Part shown: piece by piece, positions 11,301-21,260 of the stretch
How the letters are laid out: every line of letters begins with the position of its first letter
Position numbering within the stretch: the first letter of the stretch is position 1
The notes under the pieces: generated by a model
Database searches by the model: none
What the model saw: the letters and a program-made list of their open reading frames with translations, nothing else
Told to the model about the DNA's origin: nothing
Origin: Phytophthora colocasiae
Lineage: Eukaryota; Oomycota; Peronosporomycetes; Peronosporales; Peronosporaceae
DNA: 64,000 nt
Direction of reading: 5' to 3'
NCBI GenBank assembly: GCA_018806915.1
Contig: JAGKQI010000090.1
Span: forward strand, 248,001 to 312,000
Translations under genes and position numbers: made by a program

Positions 11301-11963
11301 TCACCACTGCAAGCCGTATACCTCGGGCCTGAAGTCAACCCAAGTGTGCAACCAACGCGCACTTCAGCAGAGATTGAGGAGAGCTTGGCGCGACTACGTG
11401 CAAGTGTGAGAGACATGCACAGGGCAGTTGAAGACGTCCGGCTAAAACAAACGCTACTCAACAAGAAGAAGGAACGTGGCGACAACATCATCAACTTCAA
11501 TGTGGGCGACTATGTACTGCGATCACGTGTCGATGAGAAGAGACAGACAAAACTGCTCGTCACGTGGCTTGGCCCATACGCGGTAACAGCAGCAGAACCG
11601 CGTGACGTGTTCAAGGTCAAGCATCTTGTCACTGGCGAGGAACTTGTTGTACATGCCTCGCGGCTTAAGTTCTTCGCCGACAAGGACCTAACAGTTACTG
11701 AGGAGCTCCTGGAGCACGTGGCTGCCCAGGGCATCATGCTTCGCGTGCGCGAGCTGATGAAACACCGTTGGAACGACCGGAGTCGTTGCTACGAAATCCT
11801 TGTCGGGTGGCATGGATTAGAAGCAATAGAGGACTCGTGGGAACCTCTAGCAGCCCTACACAAAGACGTGAGTACGTTAGTGGAAGGCTATGTTGCGAAA
11901 TGCAAAGACGCTAAGCTTGAGGAGCATCTCAAAGCGCTAGAAGCGATTCCAAAGCGGCAATGA
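8370..11963 (+). pseudogene. Gypsy-1 Pol (PR-RT-RNaseH-INT-chromodomain), two frameshifts
   Basis: The frame opens directly after the gag stop with no ATG until deep inside. In order: protease CADTGAEKS (about 8450); RT with LKKGSTPFRCKPRAYP and the catalytic LIWIDDLLLYA (about 9475), where IDD replaces the usual YVDD/FVDD; RNase H FTDASDEAW (about 9960). The frame changes near 10150-10190 within RNase H. It returns near 10850-10870 just after the first integrase core residue (HWDFCTL). The integrase HHCC box is at 10640-10762, the other core residues are in ISDQGTHF and GSVERVNRD, and a chromodomain (EILVGWHGLEAIEDSWEPL) spans about 11745-11930. The chromodomain marks it as a chromovirus-like Gypsy, expected to target chromatin marks. 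Confidence 0.92.
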
Positions 11964-12238
11964 CCATGTATACATGTATATCCTTGGTATAACGACTGTA
12001 TAGTCACTAAATAAAGGTTGTTCCTTGATTTTGTGATTATAATGGTCAATATCTTGGGTGATGTGCAGGTCAAGTTAACTTCAACGGCAACGTGTTGAAG
12101 TTGAACCAATTATGTACCCGTGAGTGGTGCTGACGTGATGGTGACTCATGATACGTTGGCCATAACGTCATACAGTGATGATTCACCGTAATCAAATTTG
12201 TACAAGCAAATATTTGACCGTGTTGGCAGATTGGGCTT

Positions 12239-12248
12239 GAAGGGGGAC
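12239..12248 (+). promoter_or_regulatory. Polypurine tract of Gypsy-1
   Basis: GAAGGGGGAC directly abuts the 3' LTR, the position used to prime plus-strand DNA synthesis. Confidence 0.7.
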
Positions 12249-12665
12249 TGTAGTGGGTCGTGGTGTGAAAGCCCAACCATGCCCACGCAATGTAGTCGGG
12301 TACGACAACAATGTTGACCGGCATCATGTGGTTGCAGTCAGCCACATTGATGTGGCTCAGAGGACAATGGCGTTGAAGTTGAGCACCTACTGTTAAGTCA
12401 TTGTGGTTTAACGCTCTACCGGCTGTTCTCCTGAGTTGTTCGTCTACCCAAGCTGGCACAGTTGAAGTTTTATCGTATAGAATACCATCACTAGGACGCT
12501 GGTGATGGTAGTGTAGCGTAGCAAGTCGGGATACATGTTTTAGTTTTCTCAGTTTCATTTTTGACAGCTCGTCGACAGCTCAATACACTCGGCGATAATA
12601 CTTTACAGGAAGTGCCAGCTTCCTTCGAGTGTCTTTGGGTTTTCTTTCGAGCGCTACCTACTACA
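12249..12665 (+). repeat. 3' LTR of Gypsy-1
   Basis: 417 bp, identical by eye to the 5' LTR, followed by target duplication CACGT. Confidence 0.95.
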
Positions 12666-13855
12666 CACGTACAACTTGAGGAACGTCTCCATGACACAAG
12701 CACTCGACGGATTCCTCTTGCATGGAGTGAAGACAGCATGCGCCAAAGAGCGTAGACGGAGCTTCTTGGTTGTCATCTGCGAGGTCGGACCAAACCACAA
12801 CGATCCTGTCTCTCTCCTCGTACTTACGTAGGAAGTGGAGCTTGTGGAAGTGGCACGACGCACTATTGAGAAGAGGCATTGTCAGGTTCACCTTGGTCTC
12901 GAGCGTGTTGGGTTTGCGGCTTCGATCCTAAGGAAAATAACGTCAGTAGTGTTTTACTTTCGGAAACTTTGCTAACTTTACTTACCGAACTGCCTTCGAG
13001 GAATTCCCATACGCTTTCAAATGCTGCGCGCATGGGCCAGTTTAAAGGCGTCGCCGTGGTAAATTCCATGACGTTGGCCTTGCATGTTTCGTTGTAAATG
13101 AGCTGGGAAGTGCAGTTGACTGTAGATTCTTCGCGAGGTCGGTAAAATTCGTGAAAGCTACGGTAGACGCCATCCACTTCTTCTTCCAATTGGTCCAACA
13201 GCACAGCAGCGTGGTTTGTACTGAAATACGAGCCTTCAAAAATCGGAGATTCAAAAGTCCTCAAGAATTCCATTCCCTAAAGCAGAAAGTCAGTCGTGAA
13301 ATGTATAAAAAAAACTATTAGGAAAACACTTTACCTCGAGCACATTCCGTTTGTGTAAAACCCCACGTAACTGATTGGAAATCCTCCATTGCTGATCCAG
13401 CAGGCCTTTCAAGTGTTGATTCTCTTGTTCAGACTTTTGTCGTTGTTGATACTGGAGAAGAGCGTGGCGATTCCACTCCGACAAGTGGCCATCGTCTTTT
13501 GCCACTGCTAAGGAATAATTTTGGCCACCAGTAGAGTCTCAAGCTCAGCCTTTTTACGACGTTGCAGCACAGTAGAAGAACTTTTAGTGCTCCGAACTCT
13601 CTTCTTCTTCTTGGTAGTGGGAGACGGAGACTGCAGTTCGTTTGAAGATTTCGGGGATGAAGTCTTCGCAAAGGAAAGCAACTCTCGGATGGCATCCTCC
13701 TTGAGATCGTCGATGCCTTCGAGTGTAAAGACATCGTGAACGTCCAGCACCTTCGCACTCGACAGTTGAACTTCGTCTTGAGCCTCTTCGTCGCAGGAAT
13801 TGATGAAGGATAAAGCTTTATTTAGCGTCACTAACTCGTCCCCATTCGAGTTCAT

Positions 13856-14708
13856 TTTCAAGCGAGTTATAATTTTTTTTACCGGTGGCGTATGTGGTTT
13901 ACTCCATGCCACGCGACACGACGGTCTCAGCTATTGTCGGTAGGATGGGGGCAGTAATTCGCATGTTTACTTGACGCCCGTGGCGTGTAAACATGTCGTG
14001 ATACCTACAGCTGCTGCCAACAGTTGGTGACGTGAGCTCTTAGACAGTGTAAGTTAGAGTGTATGGCTGCTGCTAGAACGGATGGGAGGAGGGAACGGAC
14101 GACCCCCTACAAGTATTTGATTACTGGCTGTAAAGGGCTCCAAGTTGGGGGGTAATCCTCGAAACATGTACTGTACCACAGACTAGTGGCCGACGATCCA
14201 GGATCGTACAAGCTTACATAGGTATATGTACTTTGTACTACATGTAGTAGAAGAAAAAGAAGAAGAAGTTGATTAACCTCAGTAGTGTGTAACTGCAGGT
14301 GCATTTAGATGTATGGGTGGGTACACCAGCAAGTGAGAAGTGTGTCAAAATGATACCGAAATTAATTCGGTCGATAACATAATGTGTAGGCCACGTGTAT
14401 TAATACTGGCTGAATGACAGATCTTTAATCTGTCGGACGCATGAGATACGTGCCATCAACATTGTTAATCGGTTTCCTACTTCATCCAGCTTTCTCGATG
14501 ATGAAAAGGGCCTCCTGGTGGTCCACTGGTCAATGCACCACAAAGCTATGCACTTGGCGTAGGTTCGAGACTACAATCACAATCAAAACCTTCAAAATTC
14601 GATAGAATTCAATAGCCAAGCCAGGAACCAGTTAATCCTTCTTGATGATGAAACCCAATAATTACGAGAAAACCTACCGGTAGCTGTCGCTACGCTATAA
14701 AGAAGGAT
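13856..14708. other. Intergenic between copies B' and C
   Basis: No gene is visible. The right part (about 14330-14700) is a diverged repeat of 6300-6600 and represents the shared 3' flank of family members. It contains a CTACATGTAG palindrome at 14238-14247 and an AGAAGAAAAAGAAGAAGAAG purine run near 14250. Confidence 0.5.
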
Positions 14709-15917
14709 TTACGACGATGGCGTTATCATTAAAGACCGTTGCACCAGTCCATTCTGCTCTGTCCTCCAAATGCGCCTCACCCTGATACTCAAAGCACCGA
14801 ACGCGATATCATGAGCCTGCTTCATTGTTGTAGATTCCTCGGCCACATTCTCCTCGTTTCGTTCACGGTAGAGCTTCACCTTGGTGCGAACACTACAACC
14901 CGATGTAGTGGGAGTGATAACAGTGTAGCCATGGGTACGATACTCGAGCTTTTGGGAAGGCAACAATACAGCATCTGACCAGACAATAACAGTTTGGTCA
15001 TCCTCCACATATTTTTCGCTGTAGTAGAACCATTCGAAGTGGAGAACGCACTTTTTGTGCTGTAATGGTAAGGATACTTTCCCCTGCAATGAATTGGCTT
15101 TGCTTCCAGAGTTCTGCATGACACCAACTTTAAACTAATACGAGTACCAAATAATGCGTAGCGTAACTACGTACCGCGTTCTTTTGGAGCGAACTCCATA
15201 TCCCGTCACAAACGTCTTCATTTGAGCAATCTAGCGGAGTTGTCGTCGTAAATTCCACGGTGGGAGACTTGAGCTTCTCGTCATAGTGCGGTTGTGAAGT
15301 GCAGCAGAACTGGATAGGATCTTGTGGTTGGAAGTTTGCCGTAAACTCGTCATACAGCTCTCCGACTTGGTTTTCCAGTTGAGAAAAGAGCAGGTTAGAA
15401 TAATCCTTCGAGATCTCCTCACACGGCTTCACCTCTTCCACAAACTTCTGCCCCTGTAAATTCCACACAGACCAAAGAGCAATTAGAAGTAGTTGATCAA
15501 AATATAAAGTAGAGTTCTTGTTACCCGTAGCACATTCAATGGCTTGAGAATCGTCTGTAGTTTGGAGTAGACTCTTAGCTGACGATCGTAGATGTCGTTC
15601 AACGTTTTGTTTGTTTGTTCGGCTTGAAGACGCTTTTGATACTCCATAATGGAACGTTGGTGCCAGGATGAGAGCCCACCATCGCTCTGATTCCCAAACT
15701 CAAGTGAAAAGTCCTTATGGAGTCCTCCTTGACGCTTCTTCAACTGTTTTACGTACCCTTTGAGCACCACGGCTTGTTCTCTCAGTGTCTGGATCTCAGC
15801 TTTCGTTCTACGTTGTAAAGCAGTGGAAGAACTTGCTGCACTGCGCACGCGTGGTTTCTTCTTTTTGGGGGGCGTGTTACAGTCTTTCTCAATCGGTTGC
15901 TGGTCCCAGAATGACAT
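14709..15917 (-). CDS. M96-type family protein, copy C, N-terminus truncated
   Basis: Three exons are inferred: 15917-15525, 15453-15175 and 15134-14709, with introns of 71 and 40 bp bounded by GT-AG and kept in phase 0; total 365 codons. The basic region KKKKPRVRSAASSSTALQRR is followed by a coiled coil (IQTLREQAVVLKGYVKQLKK). The START-like part follows, with TTTTPLDCSNEDVCDGIW and, in exon 3, LHFEWFYYSEKYVEDDQTVIVWSD. The first in-frame ATG is internal (MSFWDQQP). The frame upstream (residues KDDDVDDLLDG) looks like former coding sequence that now runs straight into the tail of copy D. The natural start has therefore been lost and the locus may not be expressed. Confidence 0.7.
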
Positions 15918-17154
15918 GACTGCTGCGCTTTTGATTGCCCCATCCAGGAGATCGTCCACGTCGTCGTCCTTCCGTTCGGAACCGGAGCTCTCTTTTAGTT
16001 GGTAGCACCATGATATCCGCCCACGTGAGCAGAGTTTGGTCGGAGTCTTGGTATTTGCGCAGGAAATGCAGCTTTTCCGCGCTGATTGCTCCTTGGCGAC
16101 TTGGCATCGTCAGTACAATTTTCTTGATGAGTGTATCAGGTTTGGTCCCCATTTTCTAAGTAAAACCAAACAATTAGTACACAACGAAAGGCAGGATTTT
16201 GAACTAAACTGCGTACTCTGTCAGACTTGAAATCACTCCATAACAAGCGACTGGCATCTTGGAAGGAGCAACACAAAGGTGTAAACGTCTCAAATTCGAC
16301 AATCTTTGTCTTCCTCCGTTCGTCGTACTTGCACTGCATGCTTGTGCTGATTGCTGTGGGTGGTTTCTCTTCAAAAATGGAGATGGACAGGAGGCTAAGC
16401 CGTTCTGCTGTTTTCTCTAACTGATCCATCCAAGCATCAACGTAACTAGCCCCTGACAGAAGAGGGCCGCAACTCGGTTCTTGGTTTTTAAATACGTAAT
16501 CCATCCCCTGTATCATTTTCAAACAATTAGCAACTGTAGCTTTTCAAAATTGTAGGAAAGAGTACTTACGTAAAGTGTCGATCGTTTCTGCAGGACTCCG
16601 TACAATGACTCCCGGACTTTCGTTTGATTCTTCATAATGGCTTTGAGGTGGCGATTGACCTTCTCCGCTTGCAGACGGAGACGATACTGCTCAATGGCTT
16701 GGCTGCGATATGATTTCACCCCTAGTTCCGGTGCGGTCTCTTCCAGAGCACGTAGGGACGGGGAAGAGCATTCAGCATTCTTCAATTGACCAAGAACGCC
16801 TTGCAACTCCTCGACTTGGTCGCGTAAGTTCGCCAGCTCTGCTCGTTTCCGTCTCTGCAGCCCAGTGGACGACGTCTCAGCACTTCTCACTCGACGCTTT
16901 TTCGTCGCTTTTGGCTTCGGAGATTGATCTTTTGTAGCGGTTGGAGATGTACAAGTCGTGACATCTTGAGGAACATCCAATAGTTCAAGATTGGTGTCTT
17001 GGAGTAGGTCATCAAGAGAGGGAACGTCGTCCAGGCTGCTGCTATCCGTCGAGTCAGCATCAGCAGAGAACGTTTCATTGCTGTCGCAAGCTTCAAGAAA
17101 AGCGATGGCATCGTTAAGGATGGACGTGTCTTCTTCAGTTGCCAAGAAGCTCAT
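15889..17154 (-). CDS. M96-type family protein, copy D, with a chimeric tail
   Basis: Start ATG 17154 (MSFLATEEDTSILNDAIAFLEACD). Exons are 17154-16570, 16507-16217 and 16155-15889, with introns of 62 and 61 bp; 380 residues. Residues about 80-130 hold KKRRVRSAETSSTGLQRRKRAEL and a leucine-spaced helix. The middle exon begins GMDYVFKNQ. The last exon has LHFLRKYQDSDQTLLTWADIMVLP and breaks off after ELRFR. From there the sequence is copy C's N-terminal exon read out of frame (TEGRRRGRSPGWG...) to a stop at 15889. Related copies have about 70 more residues at this point, so the START-like domain is truncated by a deletion that fused D to C. Confidence 0.75.
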
Positions 17155-17531
17155 GGTGGGCAAGGAGGGGGTTTCGGTAGTGGCGGCCACTGTGCTCGTC
17201 AGTCATAGACATGAGCCCAAAAGCTGGTGATTATGAAGGTCTGGTGATTATGTTTCTTGTCGGAACTATACCACCCACGCCTAGAAGGAGAGGAGACGGA
17301 GATTGATCTCCAAATAAACGGGGGAGATTTTGAATTGAGAGAGACGGTTTCTCTTATTTTTATTTCTCCTGTCTCCCGTACTTAAGGTGAAGAAGTCGTA
17401 CTTAAATGGAGGGAGATTTGAGAGATTTTCATGCTTGAGGCTTTGATTGGCCTATTTTATCATTTTGGTATTGGTCAACCTGCTTGAAGATTTAGACCTC
17501 AAGATACAGCATTTTAAAGAGCCGCTCCACA
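17155..17531. other. Left flank of hAT element, GGAGA-rich
   Basis: No gene is seen. Bases 17285-17430 contain many GGAGA/TCTCC words. A similar cluster lies at 21505-21612 on the far side of the transposase. These are probably subterminal repeats of the hAT element; its exact ends were not found. Confidence 0.4.
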
Positions 17532-18788
17532 ATGTCCTCCGAGCAGCATGGACTTCCACAGTCTTCAGACCTCGTGGTCTACGGTGGGGACGTAGCAAAC
17601 AAAAACAAGCACCTCACGATAGGGATGGCAATGGCTCAAGTCTCCGTCCAAGCTCAAGGTCTCGCTGCAAACCAGTTCCAGCTTCATGCAAACCAGCAGA
17701 TCTTAGCACAGCAGCAGCAGCTGTACACGGAGGCACGAGTCCAACAAGCACGAGCAGAAGCGGAGTCAAGGACGAACATACTCATGGACATGATACGATC
17801 ATCGCATATCGACCCTGTGGCTCTCGAGGAACACGTTAACTCAAGACTACAATCGGCGATATCCGTCGCAAATGATGTGGCTCAGACTCAAGCACGGGCT
17901 GTAGCTGAAGCGCACGCCGTCGAGCATGCCCATATTAGTGATGTGCGCTTTACCGAGAGGTTCAAGCAGCTGGAAAATCAGCTACAGGTAAGCTTGGATC
18001 AGAGGATGCGCGAAGTACTCACTGCGCATATAGAACAAGTTGAGGCAGAGATTAGCTTGGCTATTACGACACAAGGTCGAGAAATAATGAAGCTGATGGA
18101 GAAACAGTTAAACGAATTTCAGAAGCAGGTCACAGTTCAACTGGAGGAGTCAAAGAGTTGCGCTGTGAAGAAAGCGAAGACAGCTATTCGAAGGCATCAT
18201 GCTGAAGAATCAAGGGCACGTAATGCTATAACAGAGTCTTTGCAACAAGAAATAACCGAGTGCCAGCGGTCTGCAATTGCTAGCGCTGCGCTTCGGGCAG
18301 AAGAAATCCTGCAGACGTTTGTAAGCAAACAAAACGTCCAGTCCCAAGCCCCGATTGGTAATGCCATTTCCTCGGCAATTGAACTTCGCTCGACCACAAC
18401 CAATGCTGCCACCATCGAAATTACCAAAGGTGAAAGTGATTCGTCCTCAGACGAAAATTTGGAAGCGCCAAAGATGAAGAAATGCATTGCTGGACATCTC
18501 AACGATTACTTTCATGAACAACGTCGATCCGAAAGCGTGCTGACGAGGGCAAGCCTTCCCCAAGACCCAGGGCTTGATATCGCTCGCAGATCGGAGCAGG
18601 CCAAGGTTGCAGAGCGTGCACTGAGTCGATCTCGTCAACTTTCTAACAGCAAGAAGCAAACAAGCAAGGCTAGCTCTCACAAGAAACGTGGATCTATTCC
18701 TTCGAAAGCAGATCAAATTCGAGAAGCCGTGAAGAGGTGCAGTGACGAACGGAAAGAATCAAGAAACAACGGGCTGTCGACGCAATGA
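17532..18788 (+). CDS. Coiled-coil accessory ORF of hAT element, function unknown
   Basis: ATG at 17532, 418 residues. I do not recognise the family. The protein is rich in Gln, Ala and Glu and almost entirely helical (QILAQQQQLYTEARVQQARAEAES; FKQLENQLQVSLDQRMREVL; HIEQVEAEISLAI). Residues about 300-320 form a Ser/Asp/Glu-rich patch (SDSSSDENLE), and a basic tail rich in Lys, Arg and Ser follows. No membrane segment or signal peptide is seen. Its stop lies 115 bp from the stop of the convergent transposase. The two sit between shared flanks, so it is inferred to be a second transposon gene. Another frame stays open just past the stop (MKLAEALMKGAYLEKQ), so the natural end may be frameshifted. 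Confidence 0.55.
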   Translation: MSSEQHGLPQSSDLVVYGGDVANKNKHLTIGMAMAQVSVQAQGLAANQFQLHANQQILAQQQQLYTEARVQQARAEAESRTNILMDMIRSSHIDPVALEEHVNSRLQSAISVANDVAQTQARAVAEAHAVEHAHISDVRFTERFKQLENQLQVSLDQRMREVLTAHIEQVEAEISLAITTQGREIMKLMEKQLNEFQKQVTVQLEESKSCAVKKAKTAIRRHHAEESRARNAITESLQQEITECQRSAIASAALRAEEILQTFVSKQNVQSQAPIGNAISSAIELRSTTTNAATIEITKGESDSSSDENLEAPKMKKCIAGHLNDYFHEQRRSESVLTRASLPQDPGLDIARRSEQAKVAERALSRSRQLSNSKKQTSKASSHKKRGSIPSKADQIREAVKRCSDERKESRNNGLSTQ

Positions 18789-18902
18789 AACTCGCCGAAG
18801 CGCTGATGAAAGGCGCGTACCTGGAGAAGCAGTGACGGGATCAAACATGATTCTATGATACAAAGGCATTACTGAATTTCATGTACTTCTTTCATTTGCT
18901 CT

Positions 18903-21260
18903 TCATACATTCGTATCTACTTCAGCCTCATCATCGCTATCGGGAGAAAAATACCCACTTAACAGCTCGCAATTCTCCGTGTCCTCGACCTCCAGTCCAA
19001 CCTTCACGTTGGATGGGATATACGTGTCAATATCTCGGGTGTGAAGCTTGGGGCATTGTGTGACATCGACAAATTGTCGATTGCAGTTTAAAAATGCCGA
19101 CATGTCGACATTGTGCGGCGCAATTGAGCCACGTTGCGGTGTTACTAACTGCCCAGCGGTGCCGAAATCTCGCTCAATCTGTGCGGAAGAGGACGGAATG
19201 GCAAATAAAATTCGAGCCACCAGTGGCAAGAACTTGAACGTCCCGTTATCAACTTGGCGTTTCCAAAACTCTAACACATTTTCCGGCCGATTGTCGTTCA
19301 TTTGGATCGACATTGCTGCCCCCTCCCACCTCTCCAGCTCTTCGTCAACTCGCGCAGCATTCATGTCGTTAATAGCCTCGGGTGCAACGCGCTCCTCATG
19401 GATGATGTCTCCAAAACATTCCATCATATCCTCCGAAAACAGAGTAGGAGGAGCTGGCAGGGGTTCATCAACAGCAACCGGTAAGCTGGATTCTCGAGGC
19501 ATAGCCACTGTATTCATCAACGACCTCACTTTGTCGTAAATGATCTTCTTGATCTTCGCGAAGTTCCTCTCTCCAGCAGCGGTGGGAACGCCATTAGAAT
19601 CGGCATTACATAGTGTAATGATCTTTCTGAGGAAACCATCAAAATTCTTGAAGTTTGGATGGAGAAAAAGTTGCATCTTCAATACAAACGAACACTTTGC
19701 GATCTCTTTGCGGTCCGTATACCGAGAAAAGAATCGTGCGTGGAAGGAGCTGTAGAGCAACGAGCGCGTTGAGGCGGCTAATGGCGTCAGGTCTTCAGGT
19801 CTAAACGCGATGCGGTGAGTGTTTGTTGACCGGTAGTCTCGAAGCTCTTTTGAACAGTCGAGAACTGTTATGCGCAACTTGTACAGTGTAAGTAGTACGT
19901 CCACTTGGTTGGCACTCTCGCCTTGACTCTTTATGTTCACCAAAGTTATCGGTTGTAGGAGAGACAGAATCTGTGTAAGGTGCTGATAGTCGCGTTCCAG
20001 CGGAAATCCAGCAGGAAGATCAGCATTGCTCCTGCGAGCCCTGTCCAGCCGCTCAGCATACCACGTCACAAGTGGCTCCCACAAGTCCAAAATACGCTTT
20101 ATCACACGGGTGAGACCAAGAAACCGGTGTGCTCGATACTCTAGTAGCTGGTGTGGTGATTTCCCACCCTTGCCATAAAGACACAGCTCCTCGAACAAAG
20201 ATCCCATCACCTCCACGTGTTTAACCGTGTAAATAGTCTTCACAATACGCCGGATAAGCACTGTCATTGCTGGGTTTGTTGATTGGTCGACGCTAGATAC
20301 CAAGCCGCAGGCAGCCTTTGTAGCAGCATTTGTTAAATGCGGGATACACCACTGCCAGTTCAGTTTGAGCCCTTCGGTCATCATCCACCGTACATCTGGC
20401 CCTGCATCCGTCGTTGATCCGTATAAGTCACGGGGCGATAGTCCAAAGTCACGTAGAATATCGCTGAGCCAGCGGCGGAACGGCCGCCGGATGCCGCCTT
20501 CTCGTTCGCCGTAACGAGGTACGAAGTGCCGTGTTCCAAGCAGCACCGACTTGAGCTCAAATTGTTCCGTGACCAAGTACAACCGAAGTCCCAGATACTT
20601 CGTCGCTTGCACCTTGGAGCTCCAGAAGTCGGCAACCGCTGTAAATGTCGGCGCTGAGCCAATTCGATTCGATCGCAGGAGGTCCTCCAGCACTCCCTTG
20701 GTCGATGCGTATAGCTCCACGATCGAGTGGCTAACCACCTTTGCATTCATCGCGGCTTGTACGGAGTCCTTGTACACAAGTTCGCGGATAGTGATCGACT
20801 CTTCATATTCACCCAGGCGAAAGGGTAAGTTGTTATTCACGATCCGGAGTGTCTCCATCAATACGTACACACGCCCAGGATCGTCCCGAAACACCTGTGA
20901 GTTTCGCACACGATCCAAGTCGCTTTCGCGGGTCCGCCGACGATCGTTGCTCACTTCAGTCCGTTCAGACGTAACATCATGCGCTTTTTTCAGATGCTTG
21001 GTAGCCGCTGATGTTTTGCCAGTCGACAGAGGAAATGATACATCTTGGGATCTGCAGTTCGCGCCGGCCAAACACATCCATATAGCTGGTGCACTGCTGT
21101 CTGGTTCGCTGGATGAGTTGTCGGGCTCCTTAATCAGCCTCACTCCGTACGAAAAAATTATTGATTTCTCGTTCCGCCGTGGTGGTAGCACTATAAATCC
21201 AGCTGGCGGCTCGAAGGCATTAATGGCGTCGCGAATGCTTGGAGGTATCAAGTGCAGCAT
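18903..21260 (-). CDS. hAT-family transposase with BED-type zinc finger
   Basis: ATG at 21260, 785 residues without interruption. Near residues 70-110 a BED-like finger is visible (IWMCLAGANC ... TKHLKKAH). The RNase H-fold core includes GSTTDAGPDVRWM, holding the first acidic residue, and CIPHLTNAATK, the C..H motif of the hAT insertion domain. The C-terminus carries the hAT dimerisation region (FWKRQVDNGTFKFLPLVARILFAIPSSSAQIERDF). This length is usual for an autonomous hAT enzyme, which cuts and rejoins DNA at the element ends in the nucleus. It is the only apparently full-length transposase of this superfamily in the window. Confidence 0.9.
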   Translation of the reverse strand: MLHLIPPSIRDAINAFEPPAGFIVLPPRRNEKSIIFSYGVRLIKEPDNSSSEPDSSAPAIWMCLAGANCRSQDVSFPLSTGKTSAATKHLKKAHDVTSERTEVSNDRRRTRESDLDRVRNSQVFRDDPGRVYVLMETLRIVNNNLPFRLGEYEESITIRELVYKDSVQAAMNAKVVSHSIVELYASTKGVLEDLLRSNRIGSAPTFTAVADFWSSKVQATKYLGLRLYLVTEQFELKSVLLGTRHFVPRYGEREGGIRRPFRRWLSDILRDFGLSPRDLYGSTTDAGPDVRWMMTEGLKLNWQWCIPHLTNAATKAACGLVSSVDQSTNPAMTVLIRRIVKTIYTVKHVEVMGSLFEELCLYGKGGKSPHQLLEYRAHRFLGLTRVIKRILDLWEPLVTWYAERLDRARRSNADLPAGFPLERDYQHLTQILSLLQPITLVNIKSQGESANQVDVLLTLYKLRITVLDCSKELRDYRSTNTHRIAFRPEDLTPLAASTRSLLYSSFHARFFSRYTDRKEIAKCSFVLKMQLFLHPNFKNFDGFLRKIITLCNADSNGVPTAAGERNFAKIKKIIYDKVRSLMNTVAMPRESSLPVAVDEPLPAPPTLFSEDMMECFGDIIHEERVAPEAINDMNAARVDEELERWEGAAMSIQMNDNRPENVLEFWKRQVDNGTFKFLPLVARILFAIPSSSAQIERDFGTAGQLVTPQRGSIAPHNVDMSAFLNCNRQFVDVTQCPKLHTRDIDTYIPSNVKVGLEVEDTENCELLSGYFSPDSDDEAEVDTNV

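Larger units (their letters stand above)
6914..12665 (+). mobile_element. Gypsy LTR retrotransposon with C-terminal chromodomain (Gypsy-1, 5.75 kb)
   Basis: 417-bp LTRs (TGTAGTGGG...CTACTACA) at 6914-7330 and 12249-12665 appear identical. Target duplication CACGT lies at 6909-6913 and 12666-12670. The internal region holds gag, then PR-RT-RNaseH-INT-chromodomain in Gypsy order. GAAGGGGGAC at 12239-12248 is the polypurine tract. No convincing tRNA primer-binding site follows the 5' LTR; instead there is a 12-bp palindrome AAAGAATTCTTT at the junction. The element lies antisense to the gene it interrupts. Gag and pol share one frame separated by a TGA. Two frameshifts lie in pol. Confidence 0.95.
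6756..13855 (-). pseudogene. M96-type family member copy B', split by a Gypsy element
   Basis: The minus-strand gene starts at ATG 13855 (MNSNGDELVTLNKALSF). It carries the KKKKRVRSTKSSSTVLQ basic region, the helix DDGHLSEWNRHALLQYQQRQ, and the middle exon around 12960-13273 (GMEFLRTFESP, ending at WEFLEGSS). The START-like exon begins near 12900 and is cut at 12666. It continues at 6913 (EPSSAEEVPPEDFQ...) to a stop at 6756. Joining the two sides across one copy of CACGT gives a continuous frame at the insertion point. Independent damage exists. A deletion near 13535 relative to copy B removes coiled-coil sequence and brings in a stop, and the frame shifts again near 12775. The gene was therefore probably dead before, or has decayed since, the insertion. 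Confidence 0.85.

Noticed and set aside
13516..13537. A 22-bp 'intron' that would restore the frame in copy B'
   Set aside because: Too short for splicing in oomycetes, and comparison with copy B shows a real deletion of coiled-coil sequence.
14238..14247. CTACATGTAG palindrome seen also near 36735 and 62770
   Set aside because: Three short palindromes in 64 kb without shared context; too little to call a motif.
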